DNA of 64,000 nt from Acanthosoma haemorrhoidale (GCA_930367205.1 OV884013.1:93621333-93685332), one strand, 5' to 3'; shown: positions 10,329 to 22,329, counted from the first letter of the stretch. Notes: generated by a model not told the origin, from the sequence alone. A program made the numbers and translations.

Positions 10329-10852
10329 CATTCGACCGACTCTCAGAAACCGGCACCTGCGAAGCACTGCTCCCACACCTTCCTAGTGGGATTCTCTGCC
10401 TTCGTCTCGCTAAAACTAGCACCTCCTTGGGAGAGACCTCTTCCTAGCGGACGACGGTTGCCATGGCCTTACGAACTTTACTTAGTAGTGTCTCCCACGG
10501 CAATCCAGTCTGTTTCTCTTCGGTTCACACTTGCCTTTGGGATCCGGATGGTTTCCGCCTGCCCTTAGATACCGAGTATGAATTCGTGGTCATTCCAAGG
10601 CCACATAAACTACTTATAATGCCTACCCTGTTCATCTTCTCCTGAACATCTTGTGTGCTTTGTCGGGGCACACCTTCTAAGATCTTATGGAGTCAGATCA
10701 ATTCGAATAAAGATGCCCGCCGACTAGCTCACCAGCAAAGGCCAAAGACCACAGGTCCACCCATTTTATTTCTTTCTTGACGCGCGCCGGACAGCGGCCG
10801 GGTTGTAGCGTCCTCCCCCCACCTAAGGGACATAATTCCCGACAGGTATAAA
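10329..10852. mobile_element. LTR-like block, type 2
   Basis: Inverted homology to 36912-37630: shared CTTAGATACCGAGTATGAAT, GGTCATTCCAAGGCCACATA and GTCGGGGCACACCTTCTAAG. It ends CCCGACA at 10852, like the type 1 LTR end. The two copies share a TTTATACC flank and then diverge. A plus-strand AATAAA lies near 10708. The other end is hidden by the family J2 insertion at 10328. It contains the CTTCTCCTGAACAT/GTCGGG core also seen in type 1. Confidence 0.6.
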
Positions 10853-11502
10853 TAAGCTAAAAAATCCAAACAAATAGAGAAAGAATTTAAATATATACAT
10901 TTATTTATACAAAAACAAACAAAAACAAGTTCGTAGATATTGTTTTGATCAGGATACTGTTCTTATTGATTTTTTTTATTTTAGCAACTGAGAGGGACAG
11001 CTAAGAGCTGTCTAAAACGGTTTGTATAATAAACCTCGTTGTGGAGAGTTAGAAAAAAATTTATTTAATTATATCCTTCTAAAACTGGCTCCAACTATAC
11101 AATATCCTGCTTAAAAAAACCAAAAAAAAAACCATATACACACTATTTACCAGTTACAGTCCTCTGTTCTCTTTACATCTTATTACGCCACTGATTTAAT
11201 TTTTACATGCTCTCATTTGTCAAATAACCTTTTTCTTTACAAATAATTTGTTCTCACTGCTTTTGCGCTAACCAAAAAATAATTTTCTAGTATTTAACTG
11301 ATTTCGCCCTAACAAAAAACTTCCACAAATTACCTCTAATAGGCAGACTATTTTCCTTAGTAGCAGAGTGGCTTCTCTTTTAAAATATACAACCCCACCC
11401 ACTATTTAATTACTGAGACAACTTAATTTCCGATCGGTGGTCCCATTATTGCCAGTTCCACTCTCTGCAAGAGTAGTTCCTGTTTTCTAAGCCCCATTTA
11501 AT
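10853..11502. other. AT-rich, nothing recognisable
   Basis: No coding-like frame supported. Confidence 0.5.
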
Positions 11503-11592
11503 TCTTTCCTGTCACCTAGCGTCTTAATTATCCTTATCACATTTAACTCTTTCCTGTCACCTAGCGTCTTAATTATCTATATCACATTTAAC
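11503..11592. repeat. 45-bp tandem duplication
   Basis: Two head-to-tail copies starting TCTTTCCTGTCACCTAGCGT at 11503 and 11548. They differ only near the CCTTATC/CTATATC position. Confidence 0.9.
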
Positions 11593-11737
11593 TTTTATCG
11601 TATTATTACTCTAACAGACAGATTTATTACAGTGAAATAATTAAACACAATAAAACTTATTTCACAAACGATAGTTTTTATGCTACTTAGATGAGAGTAC
11701 AATGAACATGTGGAAACAAATGAACAGGTTTTAATGA

Positions 11738-12125
11738 TGAATACTATGACAGAAGGCCAAAAAGTGTTTTGCATTCTGGTCCCCGGAAATAATTATCTTG
11801 CAGCAGAAAATAGCGACATTGTAGAAAGTAGAAAAAAAAGAACCTGAGGACTTCGATTCACTAGAGATTACAGGACAGGCTTTGTGGGTAATTTTGATGA
11901 CAAAGAACTCGATGAATGGACAGTCGGATGTGGGGGAGAAGTCGAGGATTGCGTGCTCCAGGCTATAGTGCACTAACTGTCCGCAGTCCGTCCGGCCTGG
12001 GGATAAGGGTGTACTTAGGGAATGGCCTGAATGAAGAAGGATTCATGGATTATGAGGTTTCCGCAACTGTAAAAGTTTTGAATAAACTACTCAAGGGATT
12101 TATCATAATTAGCCGGTTGAGATGA
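11738..12125 (+). pseudogene. Unrecognised coding-like stretch
   Basis: From an ATG near 11748 a plus-strand frame reads MTEGQKVFCILVPGNNYL, continues about 34 codons to a TGA, and stays open in the same frame for about 40 codons more (GFVGNFDDKELDEW and VGCGGEVEDCVL) to a TAA. A second frame (11916-12125) reads GLGIRVYLGNGLNEEGFMDY and ends in TGA. Composition is richer and more protein-like than the surroundings. I do not recognise the family; it may be a degraded exon, a transposon remnant or chance. Confidence 0.22.
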
Positions 12126-13129
12126 GACGTTGATGTGACCCGCACTCAAGTCTTTAACCTTCTGTTAGTCGTATGTTTCTGTAAGGTAGTTTTTTTAGTA
12201 TTAGGTAGCTTCTTCTCTTGTACTCCTATTTCGGTAAGTCTGCCCTGCCGTTATTTAACTTGTGGGGTACATGCAATTATGCTTGTCAATAAATTTGGTT
12301 TGTACTCCTTACTGATTTCATTATTATTACGATTCAGTAGTGTTTTTAATTATTTCCATATAACTGATGTGCATAATCCTTTATGATTTTACCCTATGAG
12401 CATGCTATAAGTGCCGTCATTTTTTCCTTTACGTTTTTAAGTATAATCCAAGTTCTTATACACTTATTGTTATTTCAAAATAATGACGAATTCAAAATAT
12501 ACACTGGTAATCAACCAGAAGACCCTTTTTTCTCTTCGCAATAACATGTTTCCCTCGTTGTTCTGATAAATTAGTGCTATAAGCTCGTTTTTGTTTGCGT
12601 TCAATCATCGGTTGATGGTGCAAACGTTTACTACATGAGTCTTACTAAGCGCGCAATTATAAAAGTGAAAAAATGAAAGAGTATCCTAATTAAATAGAGT
12701 CGTAGGATAATTACAAATTGGATTCTACTTGCGTTATTGTACTTTGGCAAATTGGAGTAGGAAAAACAGAATACAGACATTGTACTAAGTCTGTATATAC
12801 TATACTAATTGTATAAGAGTAATTATTTTTAAATATTCTCTAAATAATGTGAATTGTTAAATAATAAGGCATCATTGTTTAATTATGTTATTTACTTGAA
12901 AAAAAAAGCTACTAAAACGCACCGGTTAGATGGAACAAATGTGTATGCACCTGCGATTATTGGTTTCCAAAAACACATACAAAAACGGGATTAACTCAAA
13001 TCGCTATCAATATATTTCAAAACCAACATTATTTTTTTAATTTTAGTATTTAAAAAGAAAAAGTATTTTCTCCTGGGGAGTCACAAATACAATGCTATAT
13101 TAATTTTCTATTTAATTTTATTTTATTTT
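12126..13129. other. AT-rich, nothing recognisable
   Basis: No supported gene or repeat. Confidence 0.5.
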
Positions 13130-13195
13130 ATTTATCACATTTATTTATTGGCCAATGAGGCAGAATGTAGTTTTATCATAAAGTTGTTACGAAAA
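13130..13195 (+). mobile_element. Tail fragment of Jockey family A
   Basis: TTATTGGCCAATGAGGCAGA is followed by ATGTAGTTTTATCATAAAGT, matching the terminal sequence of the copy at 5490 (inverted). Only about 60 bp of the 3' end is present. Confidence 0.55.
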
Positions 13196-13274
13196 TTTAA
13201 AAAAAATATATATTTTCTTCCTTAGTATTTCTTACCTTTCTAAATTTTCTCTATAAATTTCCTTTAAGTGTGTA

Positions 13275-14733
13275 TAATGTTATATTTACATTAACTTTCT
13301 TTTTGTCCTTTTGTGAACATATAGCTGCAATTCATCTTTTATTCTGTTTATAAGAGTTTTTTTTTCTTCTACAGTTTTTTTCTTATTTGGGTTATGCCAG
13401 CAACAAAGACTATATTGTAAAGGTCAATTATAAATTATCCAGTTAATTTAATATATTATCAAGTAATACAAATATTTGAGCGCTTCAATCCTATTTTCAA
13501 GCCATGCGAATTAACTTTCAAATATGTATGTTCCTTTTAGGACGTTCATTTTGTCAACATGGCCAAAAGTAACAGTAATCATAATTATACAAAACAGTAA
13601 TAACATTATATTCGTACCAAATGTAATATCGTTGTTAATTGGGAATAAGGATGTATCAATACTTGATATTTCATAATTATTCAGCTTAAAAAAAGTCCTA
13701 CAAGCCAACTTAAAGAACGGGTTGTCGTAACTTCCAATCCTTAGTGCTCACCGCTGTGATCCTGTTAGCCTCCGTAAAAGAATACATACAGGTGAATTTG
13801 TAACATCGGATTTAAAGCATTCTTGATTTTTTGTTGAAAGTGGAAGAAGAAATTCTGGCGTCAACCAGTTCAAGTCAGAACAGCACACTGCAAGCCCGGA
13901 GTGAAGCATTTTTTTTTTTTTTTGCATTAAATACGCATGCAACAAAAAATTACTTTTTTGTGAGGCTACTAAGTACACAAGTACACAATCAATTATTTAC
14001 CAACCATTTTTCTTCCCAGGACCACGTTAAGAACAACAGCAAGTCAACAAGAGTTGAGTCTAAAAACGTTTCCCGCCATTCCACAAATGGCCAGTTATTA
14101 TAAAATGCTTCACTCCGGGCTTGCAGTATGCTGTTCGGACTTGAACTGGTTGACGCGAAAATTTCTTCTTCCACTTTCAACAAAAAATCAAGAATGTTTT
14201 AAATCCGATGTTACAAATTCACCTGTATGCATTCTTTTACGGAGGCTAACAGGATCTTTGTCGCAGCGGTAAGCACTAAGGATTGGAAGTTACGGTGACC
14301 CATTCTTTAAGTTGGCTCGCAGGACTTTTTTAAAACTGAATAATTATGAAATATCAATTACATCCTTATCCCCAATAAGCAACGATATTACATTTGGTAC
14401 GAATATGATGTTATTACTGTTTTGTATAATTATGATTACTGTTAGGTTTTGCCTTGTTGACAAAATGAACGTCCTAAAAGGAACATACATATTTGAAAGT
14501 TAATTCACATGGCTTGAAAATAGTATTGGATCGTTCAAATATTTGTATTACTTTATAATATATTACATTAACTGGATAATTTATAATTGGCCAAATTACA
14601 ATAATGGTCTTTGTTGCTGGCCTAACCCAAATAAGAAAAAAAAAACTCTTATAAACGGAATATGAGACTAAAAAAAAGATGAATATGTTCACAAAAGAAC
14701 AAAAAGAAAGTTAATGTAAATATAATATCATGC
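13275..14733. mobile_element. Foldback element: two arms of about 635 bp around a 190-bp centre
   Basis: The left arm (13275-13912) and right arm (14102-14733) are inverted copies with only scattered differences; for example GGACGTTCATTTTGTCAACA (13540) pairs with TGTTGACAAAATGAACGTCC (14455), and the innermost GAAGCATTTT with AAAATGCTTC. The spacer 13913-14101 is unrelated. Outer ends show no clear target duplication. Short open frames in the arms mirror each other and are not convincing genes. This resembles a foldback or long-TIR DNA transposon, or an inverted duplication of unknown origin. Confidence 0.8.
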
Positions 14734-14875
14734 CTCATGTAAATATGTATTGACAGCTAATTCTACCTATATAACTTACTATTACGAAAGATAGATAACA
14801 TATTTTACCATCTATTATCTTTTTAATAGAGGTTTCATATTTATTTTTTTCACTAAAAATAACAAGGCGGATAAA
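14690..14875 (+). repeat. Direct-repeat relative of 16085-16262, overlapping the right end of the foldback
   Basis: Shares CACAAAAG-ACAAAA-GAAAG, TAATGTAAATAT, a TACTATTACG core and GGTTTCATATTTTTATTTTT-like ends with the segment near 16.1 kb. It suggests a moderately repeated element whose boundaries extend beyond the inverted arms. Confidence 0.5.
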
Positions 14876-15239
14876 AAAGTAATTTTTTCCATTTAGAGTT
14901 ATTCATTGTAATAATAACAAGTGTTCTAATGCAAAACGATTGTAAGTGACAGCGTTAAAAATGGAAATAGGGCTTGACAAGCAAATATAGACGGATTCAT
15001 ATTTTACAATTGGGAGGCCATTAGTAGACACTCGATGACAAATGGCCCATTGTCCTCCACTAATGATTTGAACAAGTATTTATTCGCAGGCAGTTATTGG
15101 TGAATAATTTATAGCCAACAGCTATTGGTGAATAACGCGATGGCTTGAATCTAGGTAGGTGGTTCGTGTTCAGTACGGGTGGGATTGTTCAAGATGTATT
15201 AGGAGGACAGAGAGCAAGGTATAGTTTAGTTACGGCCCA

Positions 15240-15880
15240 TCATTTTCAGCCAATCGAGACACTTTTAAAATAGCACCTATTTGTCAACCTTCCTTCTATA
15301 ATAAACTCATCATTTAATTGAACATTCATGGGCTGTGCAACACGGTTGATTTTTTCTGCGTTGAGAGAAACATTGTTTTTTTCTTGTTTTTTTAGTTTGG
15401 TTTTTAGTTTTTTTAGTAGCCCAGTGGTTAGAATATGGACTTTTAAGAGTTGAATCCTATGCTTCTTAATGACTTTTCCAGGTCTGGTTTTTTTGATGAC
15501 ATAGTTTGGCTTGCTTGGCAAAATTGAAACACTTGTTCAAAAGTGGCCAAAGAGTTAGAGCTGTGTATAGATGACGAACTGTTCGATTTTCGAAACTTTG
15601 GCGCAATCTTTGGATCATTCGTGAATATGATAGTATGCAAGATCATATTCAACAGGATAGACAAAAAAAACTAGATTCGAAGCAACTTTATACAAAATCA
15701 CCAAACACTTGCACAATTGGAAAATCCAAGTTAATAAATCAAAAAGAAAATGTATAATATTCAACAAGTACTTGATAAAAATTAATACAAAAATTATTAA
15801 ATATGCACCAAACATCCCATATATAGGGCCACACGCTGGTTTGAAGATTAATGACCAATAACAAAAAAACATCAAATTCC
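15240..15880 (-). other. Unrecognised region with short minus-strand frames
   Basis: Two overlapping minus-strand frames (15246-15521, lysine-rich; 15443-15664, serine-rich) give about 90 and 73 residues. Neither shows a motif I can name and both are low-complexity. It lies between the two copies of the 14.7/16.1 kb repeat, so it may be internal sequence of that element. Confidence 0.2.
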
Positions 15881-16084
15881 CAAAAACACTGTTTTAAGGA
15901 TAGTAGGAAACATAGACTACTTTACACTAAAATAATTAATGTACACGAAGACCCACAATCGACAAATATTATCAATATGGTACATGTATTATCATTCTTT
16001 TAATTTCCCAACTCAGAGGGGAGAAAGACTCTTCAACAACATTAAATTAAACAATATAGGAGACTACAAACGAGATGAGTTACA

Positions 16085-16262
16085 ATATTGTCCACAAAAG
16101 GACAAAACGAAAGCTATTGTAAATATTTATTCCAAACTAACTCCACCTAAACATTGTACTATTACGGATAATGGATCCTAGCATAAACATCCGTTGTCTT
16201 TTACCGTCCGTTATCATTTAAGGTTTCATATTTTTATTTTTCTCTAAAAATAATTATTTATT
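16085..16262 (+). repeat. Direct-repeat relative of 14690-14875
   Basis: CACAAAAGGACAAAACGAAA through CATTTAAGGTTTCATATTTT (to about 16236) aligns with the 14.7 kb segment in the same orientation, with many substitutions. Confidence 0.5.
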
Positions 16263-16360
16263 ATCTATGGATTTCAAAATCTTATTGGTAGAAAATGAAT
16301 GATGTATTCAAGCTGTCCTCATTGTTCATAATGTAATATAATTAAATTGCTTCAAAGTTC

Positions 16361-16380
16361 TCCCCTCTCTCTCTCTCTTT
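16361..16380. repeat. CT microsatellite
   Basis: A run of CT dinucleotides, CCCCTCTCTCTCTCTCTTT. Confidence 0.9.
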
Positions 16381-16739
16381 TGTTTTTAACGGAAATTTTC
16401 GACCTACTTTTGATGTGAGGGGTGAGACTACTAGCCCGTCAGCTAACTTATTTAAATCGGAGGATGCAAAGTTCACAGTCTGAAATAGCTCTCTCTCGCT
16501 ATTTATTAACTTCGAGAATGTTCTCACGATGCGATTTCCCTTGAGGAAGATGCTTATTTTATAGGATTAAAAGAAAAAGGGAATCTCATTCAGTTCCGAT
16601 CTATTACACAACCATGATTGTAATAAGATAATGACCTTTACGCGAAAACTTTTGTTACTTTATAATCTCAAAAAAAAATTTTCTGCTAATGATTCCTAGA
16701 TATTATCCGTAATCAAAATGTTTTAATTTTCTTAGCTGA

Positions 16740-17040
16740 CAAAACAGGGATATGAACCCTGTAACTAGGATACCCCTAGATACCACTCAGCAGGTATGAA
16801 CGATGGTGTCGTGCTGGTTGTATATCAAGAGATATGACACCATAGCTTCAACGTTTTCGATGGACAAGCCCGTCATATTAAAGGGTTTTAGCCGATAAAG
16901 CTTACCGGGTTTGCTAAGAAACGATGTCTGACCAGATACGACACCTAACCTAGCACGTGCTAAAGTTATATCAGCGCGTACCCTTTAGAACGACGACGTA
17001 TTCCGTCAAAAACGTTCCGGTAGAAATCAGTAAAGCTGTG
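16740..17040 (-). other. GC-richer block with a weak tRNA-like (SINE) motif
   Basis: On the minus strand, GGTTCATATCC (16748-16758) matches a pol III B box at 10 of 11 positions and lies about 30 bp after a CTGAGTGGTATCTAG segment that loosely fits an A box. The rest of the block is unrecognised. Possibly a decayed SINE. Confidence 0.25.
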
Positions 17041-17990
17041 AAAATACATGAGGTGTTTTCTTTCTCATCAACAGCTCTAACAATACCCTTTCTCTTTCAG
17101 CTGTTCTCATTCAAGTGCCAAAAGATCATTTGAGCGAAATTTTTCAGAAGGATTACAATGCATTTCAAAATATTCTAAAAAAAAATGCAATTGCTTAACA
17201 TGAATTAAAATTGTTGTCTCTTCAATATAAATTTTAATTGTTATCCATAATACGAGTATATCCTTTGAAAATTCCATCTTTGGTATGGCTAAAAAACAAT
17301 TTCTACTTTGCAAAATTGTCAATATTTTATCTCTTGGAGAAAGTGGGCTAAGACTGTATGAAAGGTGTGGCATAAAGTTCTTACGGCTTTTCCTTGATTC
17401 GTTGGGAAGTGTGTGGCAAAGATACCTTAATATAACACGCCTGTGGACAAACGCGTGGTAAATAACTCCTTATAGTAACAAAAACATATAGCATGGGTTT
17501 ATTTTTAAGCTCTCCCTTTCCAGCTGGAAAATCCATTTGACCGCGACCCAGTCTTTTTTATGTTTATCATGATTTCTCCAGTAATTAAAATCCACTCACT
17601 TATCCATTACATGCGATCATATCAGAAGGGATTTATCAAGATTTCCACAAGTTTATAGCCTCTTAATGGATGCGCTGTTCAAGGACACCTTACCCTTAAT
17701 TTTGAATAATTTCTCAATTTCTTTCGGGGGCTTCACACTTATTTGTTCATCAAGGTCCTGAAATGGCGAGAATTATGTAAAAACTATAGCATACAGAAAT
17801 ATATTCTCTCTTAACAGAAATAACTGAAGCAAGGCATTATTGGAGTCTCTGAATGGAGATCATAGGATTAACGTACTTAGAAGTTCTTAAAATCAGTAAA
17901 TGTATTTGAAAAACTGCTCATTTTATTATCCACCCCGATACTTAAATTTTTCTAGGCGTTTTATAGTCGGGACGAGGTCAGCTAAAGAGA
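17041..17990. other. AT-rich, nothing recognisable
   Basis: No supported feature. Confidence 0.5.
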
Positions 17991-17994
17991 TTAG

Positions 17995-18080
17995 ATATTG
18001 GAATAGATGACGTTCGATATAGGATGGCTACTGACCGAAAGCCAGATGATCCATGGTTCAAATCCGTTTGAAAAAAAAAA
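17995..18080 (+). mobile_element. Possible tRNA-derived SINE fragment
   Basis: A perfect B box GGTTCAAATCC (18055-18065) follows a tRNA-like 3' half (CGAAAGCCAGATGATCC) and is followed directly by an A run (18071-18080). The A box is poor, so a true tRNA gene is unlikely. Confidence 0.35.
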
Positions 18081-18284
18081 AGTTGTATTTTTTTCTTTAA
18101 ATAACTGTTATAACAAGTGAAAGCAACTTTTGTTCACTGTGTACCCAATGACGTATCAGCCATGGAGCCACTGAAATAAATGTAGTCCATCAAGTTTTAT
18201 TTTTCCCACTTCAGAATCAATTCTATTCTACCTTAATTAATATATATTTGAATATATAGTTGAGTTAAATTATGTCAGACTGAT

Positions 18285-18391
18285 AGACACAATTGACATC
18301 TGCAATAACAATTAGCAAACAGATCAAATATTTATACAAGCCAACTGGAAATAAACTAAAATACAATCAATAATAATACAAACTGGACTGA
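18285..18391 (+). repeat. Left arm of a 107-bp inverted repeat
   Basis: AATAACAATTAGCAAACAGA, then TCAAATATTTAT, and CAATCAATAATAATA recur inverted at 19522-19630 with about nine in ten bases matching. The 1.13 kb between the arms carries no recognised gene. Confidence 0.75.
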
Positions 18392-19521
18392 CGTTGAATA
18401 ATGTATGCGCACATACATTATGAACAAACAATACACGATTTTAAACATGAACTATACAAAACATGCCTTTATACGAGGGTACGACCTAACAAAGCTTTGA
18501 TTTTAGCTTTTTTTTATTTTATTATCATTTTCATGTTGAGGTTGGAAACTTTTCAGACCACCTGTGTATTATTATCATACTTTGAGAATAAAAATAAATA
18601 TATGTTTTGCCAAATATTGAATAGAGGTATTCAAATTTATAAATGCCATTTATGTTCACATATTAACTTTACAGCATGACAACTCGTATGCACATAGATT
18701 GACTACTATAAGATAATGACAAACTTTTCTTTTGTGCAAGTATGCTAGTTCATTTTTTTTTTAGTTAGTTTTATTATTTAAAAAAATCAAGGGTACTCGA
18801 TTAGAGTTAGGATATTATAATTTATTATTCCTTAAGTAAGTTATCAAGTGCCTGCCATAACTGCGAACGATAAAATCTGCCGGACGATATCATGGCGAAA
18901 TTGAGTTGTTAGTTGGCCACAGCCAAGCCTCAAAGATAATGGTTCTAGCCAACTGCAATTGAGTCACCGAACCGTGTCACGTTATCTCCACGAGGCAGCC
19001 CAGCATGAGTGCTTGCCAATCGAGCTAATTAAGCACAGGTCTTAAATAAGATCCTTTGAAAGGCCTGAGATCATGTCTACGTGCAAATAGGAACAGTAAA
19101 ATAGACTTAAAATGTGGTGCCAAGTGTATAAAAACTATTGACAACACGTAGCGTCTCTTGCCAATATATCTGTATTATTTATTCAATTCATCCATTATAA
19201 TTTTTATTAGTTATGTAGATAATTACAAAAGAGATGTCATTTATGAGTGAAGTCTCGCGTGAATAATAATAAATAAGAGAAAAAGAAAAATCAGTTCTGG
19301 CTAACATAAGAAGATATACTATATGACCAAAAATATTACATGAAAAGAAACATTATATTCAATCAAAAATGAATGACTAATAAAACATATTTAAAAGTAT
19401 TCCACTAATTCATAGATGGAACGTGAGGACAACAAAACAGAGTAAAAATAAATCAGTACTATATAGCAATAAATAAAAAAAAAGTATGAATACATGACAT
19501 AATACATGCTGGAAAAATAAA
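18392..19521. other. Region between inverted arms
   Basis: A GC-richer patch at 18850-19060 sits in AT-rich sequence; I could not identify it. No frame encodes a known transposase motif. Confidence 0.4.
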
Positions 19522-19630
19522 TCAGTCCAGTTTATATTATTATTGATTGTATTTTAGTTTATTTCCAGTTGACTTGCATAAATATTTGATCTGTTTGCTA
19601 ATTGTTATTTCAGATGATAATTGTGTTAGT
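19522..19630 (-). repeat. Right arm of a 107-bp inverted repeat
   Basis: Inverted copy of 18285-18391; homology stops abruptly at both ends of the arm. Confidence 0.75.
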
Positions 19631-20094
19631 TTAAAATAAAAATTATAAGGTCTACAATAAGGTTTGAAGGTGCCAGAGAAAATTCTAAATCAGTAAAAAG
19701 AAAATTAACAAATATAACATTATAAATAAATTAATAGTTCCCAGGTTAACAAGCGTCTGTGTCGATGGTGATTAGATGTTGGAAAAAAAGGGTTTTGAAG
19801 GTTCTTAAGGATGAAGCACGGAGGACAGTAAGAGAAAGGGGATTCCAGAATAGATCAAGCAAGAAAGGAACGGACAAATGCTGCCACTCAGTAAGAAGAG
19901 TAGGTAAACTCATTATCAACGATCAGCTGTTCTGTAGTAATGATAGCTTTGTTTACAAATATTAAACTAAATTTTAATTCAGTTAAGAAGGTTATCTTAG
20001 TCAACTCATCTATCTACAGTGTATGCTACTATTGAATATATATTATGTTCAAACAAGGCTTAATCCCCGGTTACATACTCCAACTATAATAAAT

Positions 20095-20474
20095 AACTTC
20101 TTTATTATGCTAAAATTGCAATCTTGTTAGGCAATAAGTAATTGCGATAAATGTTCTCATTCATGCCATATTTACAATTCATCATTCATACAATATTTAC
20201 AAACAGCCCAGAGGCCTCCCAAATCTACATGGTAGTCACCTCCCTCGCATGCAAAAGAATAAGCGGAGTCTTGGAAAGTCCCCCACGCTCTTTCATCAGC
20301 CACGTCACCAGATATGAGCCAGTGGAGGCTTACGAAGAGCGCGAGAGCCACACCTCTCAGGACATGTTTGGAGAAACTAGGCATTGCCAGGACTCCCACT
20401 GTCACGCATTTATAGCAGGTCACGAGGCCACTGCCGTTTCAGTCTCCGAGGGGGATTATAGGGATGAGTGGAGC
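20095..20474 (-). mobile_element. 3' UTR of Jockey family A
   Basis: GC-rich block (20220-20470) followed by AT-rich repeats of the type GTAAATATGGCATGAATGAG and an end with ACTTATTGCCTAACAAG and CATAATAAAGAAG. The GC-rich part retains long open frames on both strands that are homologous at nucleotide level to 44.2, 47.2 and 53.4 kb; these frames are not genes. Confidence 0.75.
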
Positions 20475-22260
20475 ATTGCACTGCGACTGTGCTACGGAAT
20501 TAAGGTAGTTGGCTAGGTTACTATGGAATTTCATGAACTTGGAAGAGATGAGTTCAAGAATTAAGGGTATAATAAGATCGTTATCAAGGGTTTTACTGGT
20601 GACGTAATAAGGGGCTTTTACTATTGTTCTCAGAACTTTTGATTGAAAGGATTGGATTCGGTTGATGTTCGACTTTTTTGCTGTCTCCCTTAGATCTATT
20701 CCGTATGTCCAGATTGGCTTAAGTATAGATATGCAGATTTGCAGTATAAGATTGCAGATTAAAATTGCAGCAATTTATTTTCTATTGAGAGCTGGGATGA
20801 CCTTTGAAGTAGTCTGTACGGTTGTACGAAGCGTCTATTTAGTTCTTGTCTTTTTAGCCTCTTATGTGGGTTCCAGGTCAGTCGTTTGTCAAGATACAAG
20901 CCTAAATAGCGTACCGTCTTGGATACAGGAAGAGGAATAGAGTTAAAATAAATTAGTGGACAAGACTTGCAACAGAGGTCAAAGGTAATGTGGAAACATT
21001 TTGCTTCATTAACTTTGATCCGCCATTGTTTGCAGCAATACTCCATCTCATCAAGATATTCTTAAAGGTTATGGGATGCTATATCGGTGTCTGGGTGGGA
21101 TGACAATACTGCAGTGTCATCTGGAAATGTGGAAAAGAAGGTATTTGATGTAGAGGGGACATCAACGGTGCATAGGTTATAAAGGATGGGATCCAGGACA
21201 CTGCCCTGTAAACTCCTACTTTTATGGTATAGCAGTTAGAATATTTTAAACCACAGCGGACTTGGAAGAAGCGGTTTGAAAGGTAGGACTGTAGGATTAG
21301 GAAAAGGGTCTGTGGTAAATATCTTTTGAGCTTGTAGAGCAAACCTGCGTGCCAAACCCTATCAAAAGCTTGAGCTACATCAAGAAAGGCAGCAGTGCAA
21401 TACTGTTTGCTTTCAAGGGCTAAGGAGATAAGATCAACAACGAGAAGGCCTTGTTCAGCAGTAGAATGTCGTTCACGGAAACCAAACTGGTAGGTAGGAA
21501 AAAGGTTTTTGGATTCAATAATTGGAAGTACACGTTTTAATATGAATTTTTCAAATATTTTTAAGAGGATGGGGAGAAGGCTAATTGGACGGTAAGATGA
21601 GGCGACATTGGTTGGTTTACCGAATTTGGTGAATAGGACAATAATGGAATGTTTCCAATGCAGAGGAAAGTGCGTCGTTCGGATAATGCAATTATAGATG
21701 TAGGTTAGAAAAATTATGGCTTTAGGAGGAAGTTGTTTGAGAATTTAAGGAGTAAGGAGATCACATCCAGGGGATTTTCTGTAAGGTAAGTTTTTAAGAA
21801 AGTATTTACCCTCAGAGGGGTTAACGGCTTTTGGTGGAAGTGAGAAAGGTATAGTATAGGTGAGGTGAGGAAATCTTCATCAGTTATGCTATGAGTATGT
21901 TGAGGTGTGAAATTATGGAAAAGATGCAGAGTGAATTCTTCCAACCTATCCCCATCCGAAGCCACCCAGGACCCATCACGCAGGAGTGGGTGTGAAACAG
22001 GATGATACTTTAGGATTTTTTTATTAACATTCCACAAGGAGTTATCCCTGGTAGACAGAGATGAGTGGGAATTGAAGGATGCCAATTGCCGCTTTACCAA
22101 CCTGCAGAACTGATTGTACGAGCGGCAATCAGCATGATGTAAGGATCTTTTCCACTCTGTTCTGGAGTGGCGTTTGGATTGGATTAGATCTTTGAGATGC
22201 TGAGGTAAAGGGTTATAATTGTGAATTTTAGATGCCGATGGGGCGAGAATGCCTCCCAAG
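20475..22260 (-). pseudogene. Jockey ORF2, reverse transcriptase domain and C-terminus
   Basis: In order on the minus strand: a linker (21714-22259), YRPISLLPILLKIFEK (about 21600), FLDVAQAFDRVWH (about 21380-21345, the first catalytic Asp), a degraded GVPQGS box (about 21220), DDTAVLSSHPD (about 21110, the catalytic Asp pair in a shifted frame), WRIKVNEAKC and TVRYLGLYLDKRLTWN (20759-21046), then SNINRIQSFQSKVLR (about 20650). There are at least four frame breaks. No RNase H domain is present, as expected for Jockey. Copies at 5.5-6.9, 47.0, 53.3 and 53.8 kb derive from the same family. Confidence 0.85.
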
Positions 22261-22329
22261 CTACGACCTTTGGGTCAGAGTAGTGAAAGAATGCACTGCA
22301 TCGTCTAGGTCTTGGGGTGTTTTCAGTGA

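Noticed and set aside
15615..15875. Hydrophobic 86-residue minus-strand frame as a membrane protein
   Set aside because: Phe/Ile/Leu richness follows from AT content; no start context or homologous motif.
20151..20516. Plus-strand frame of 121 residues
   Set aside because: Same antisense UTR shadow, repeated in several copies.
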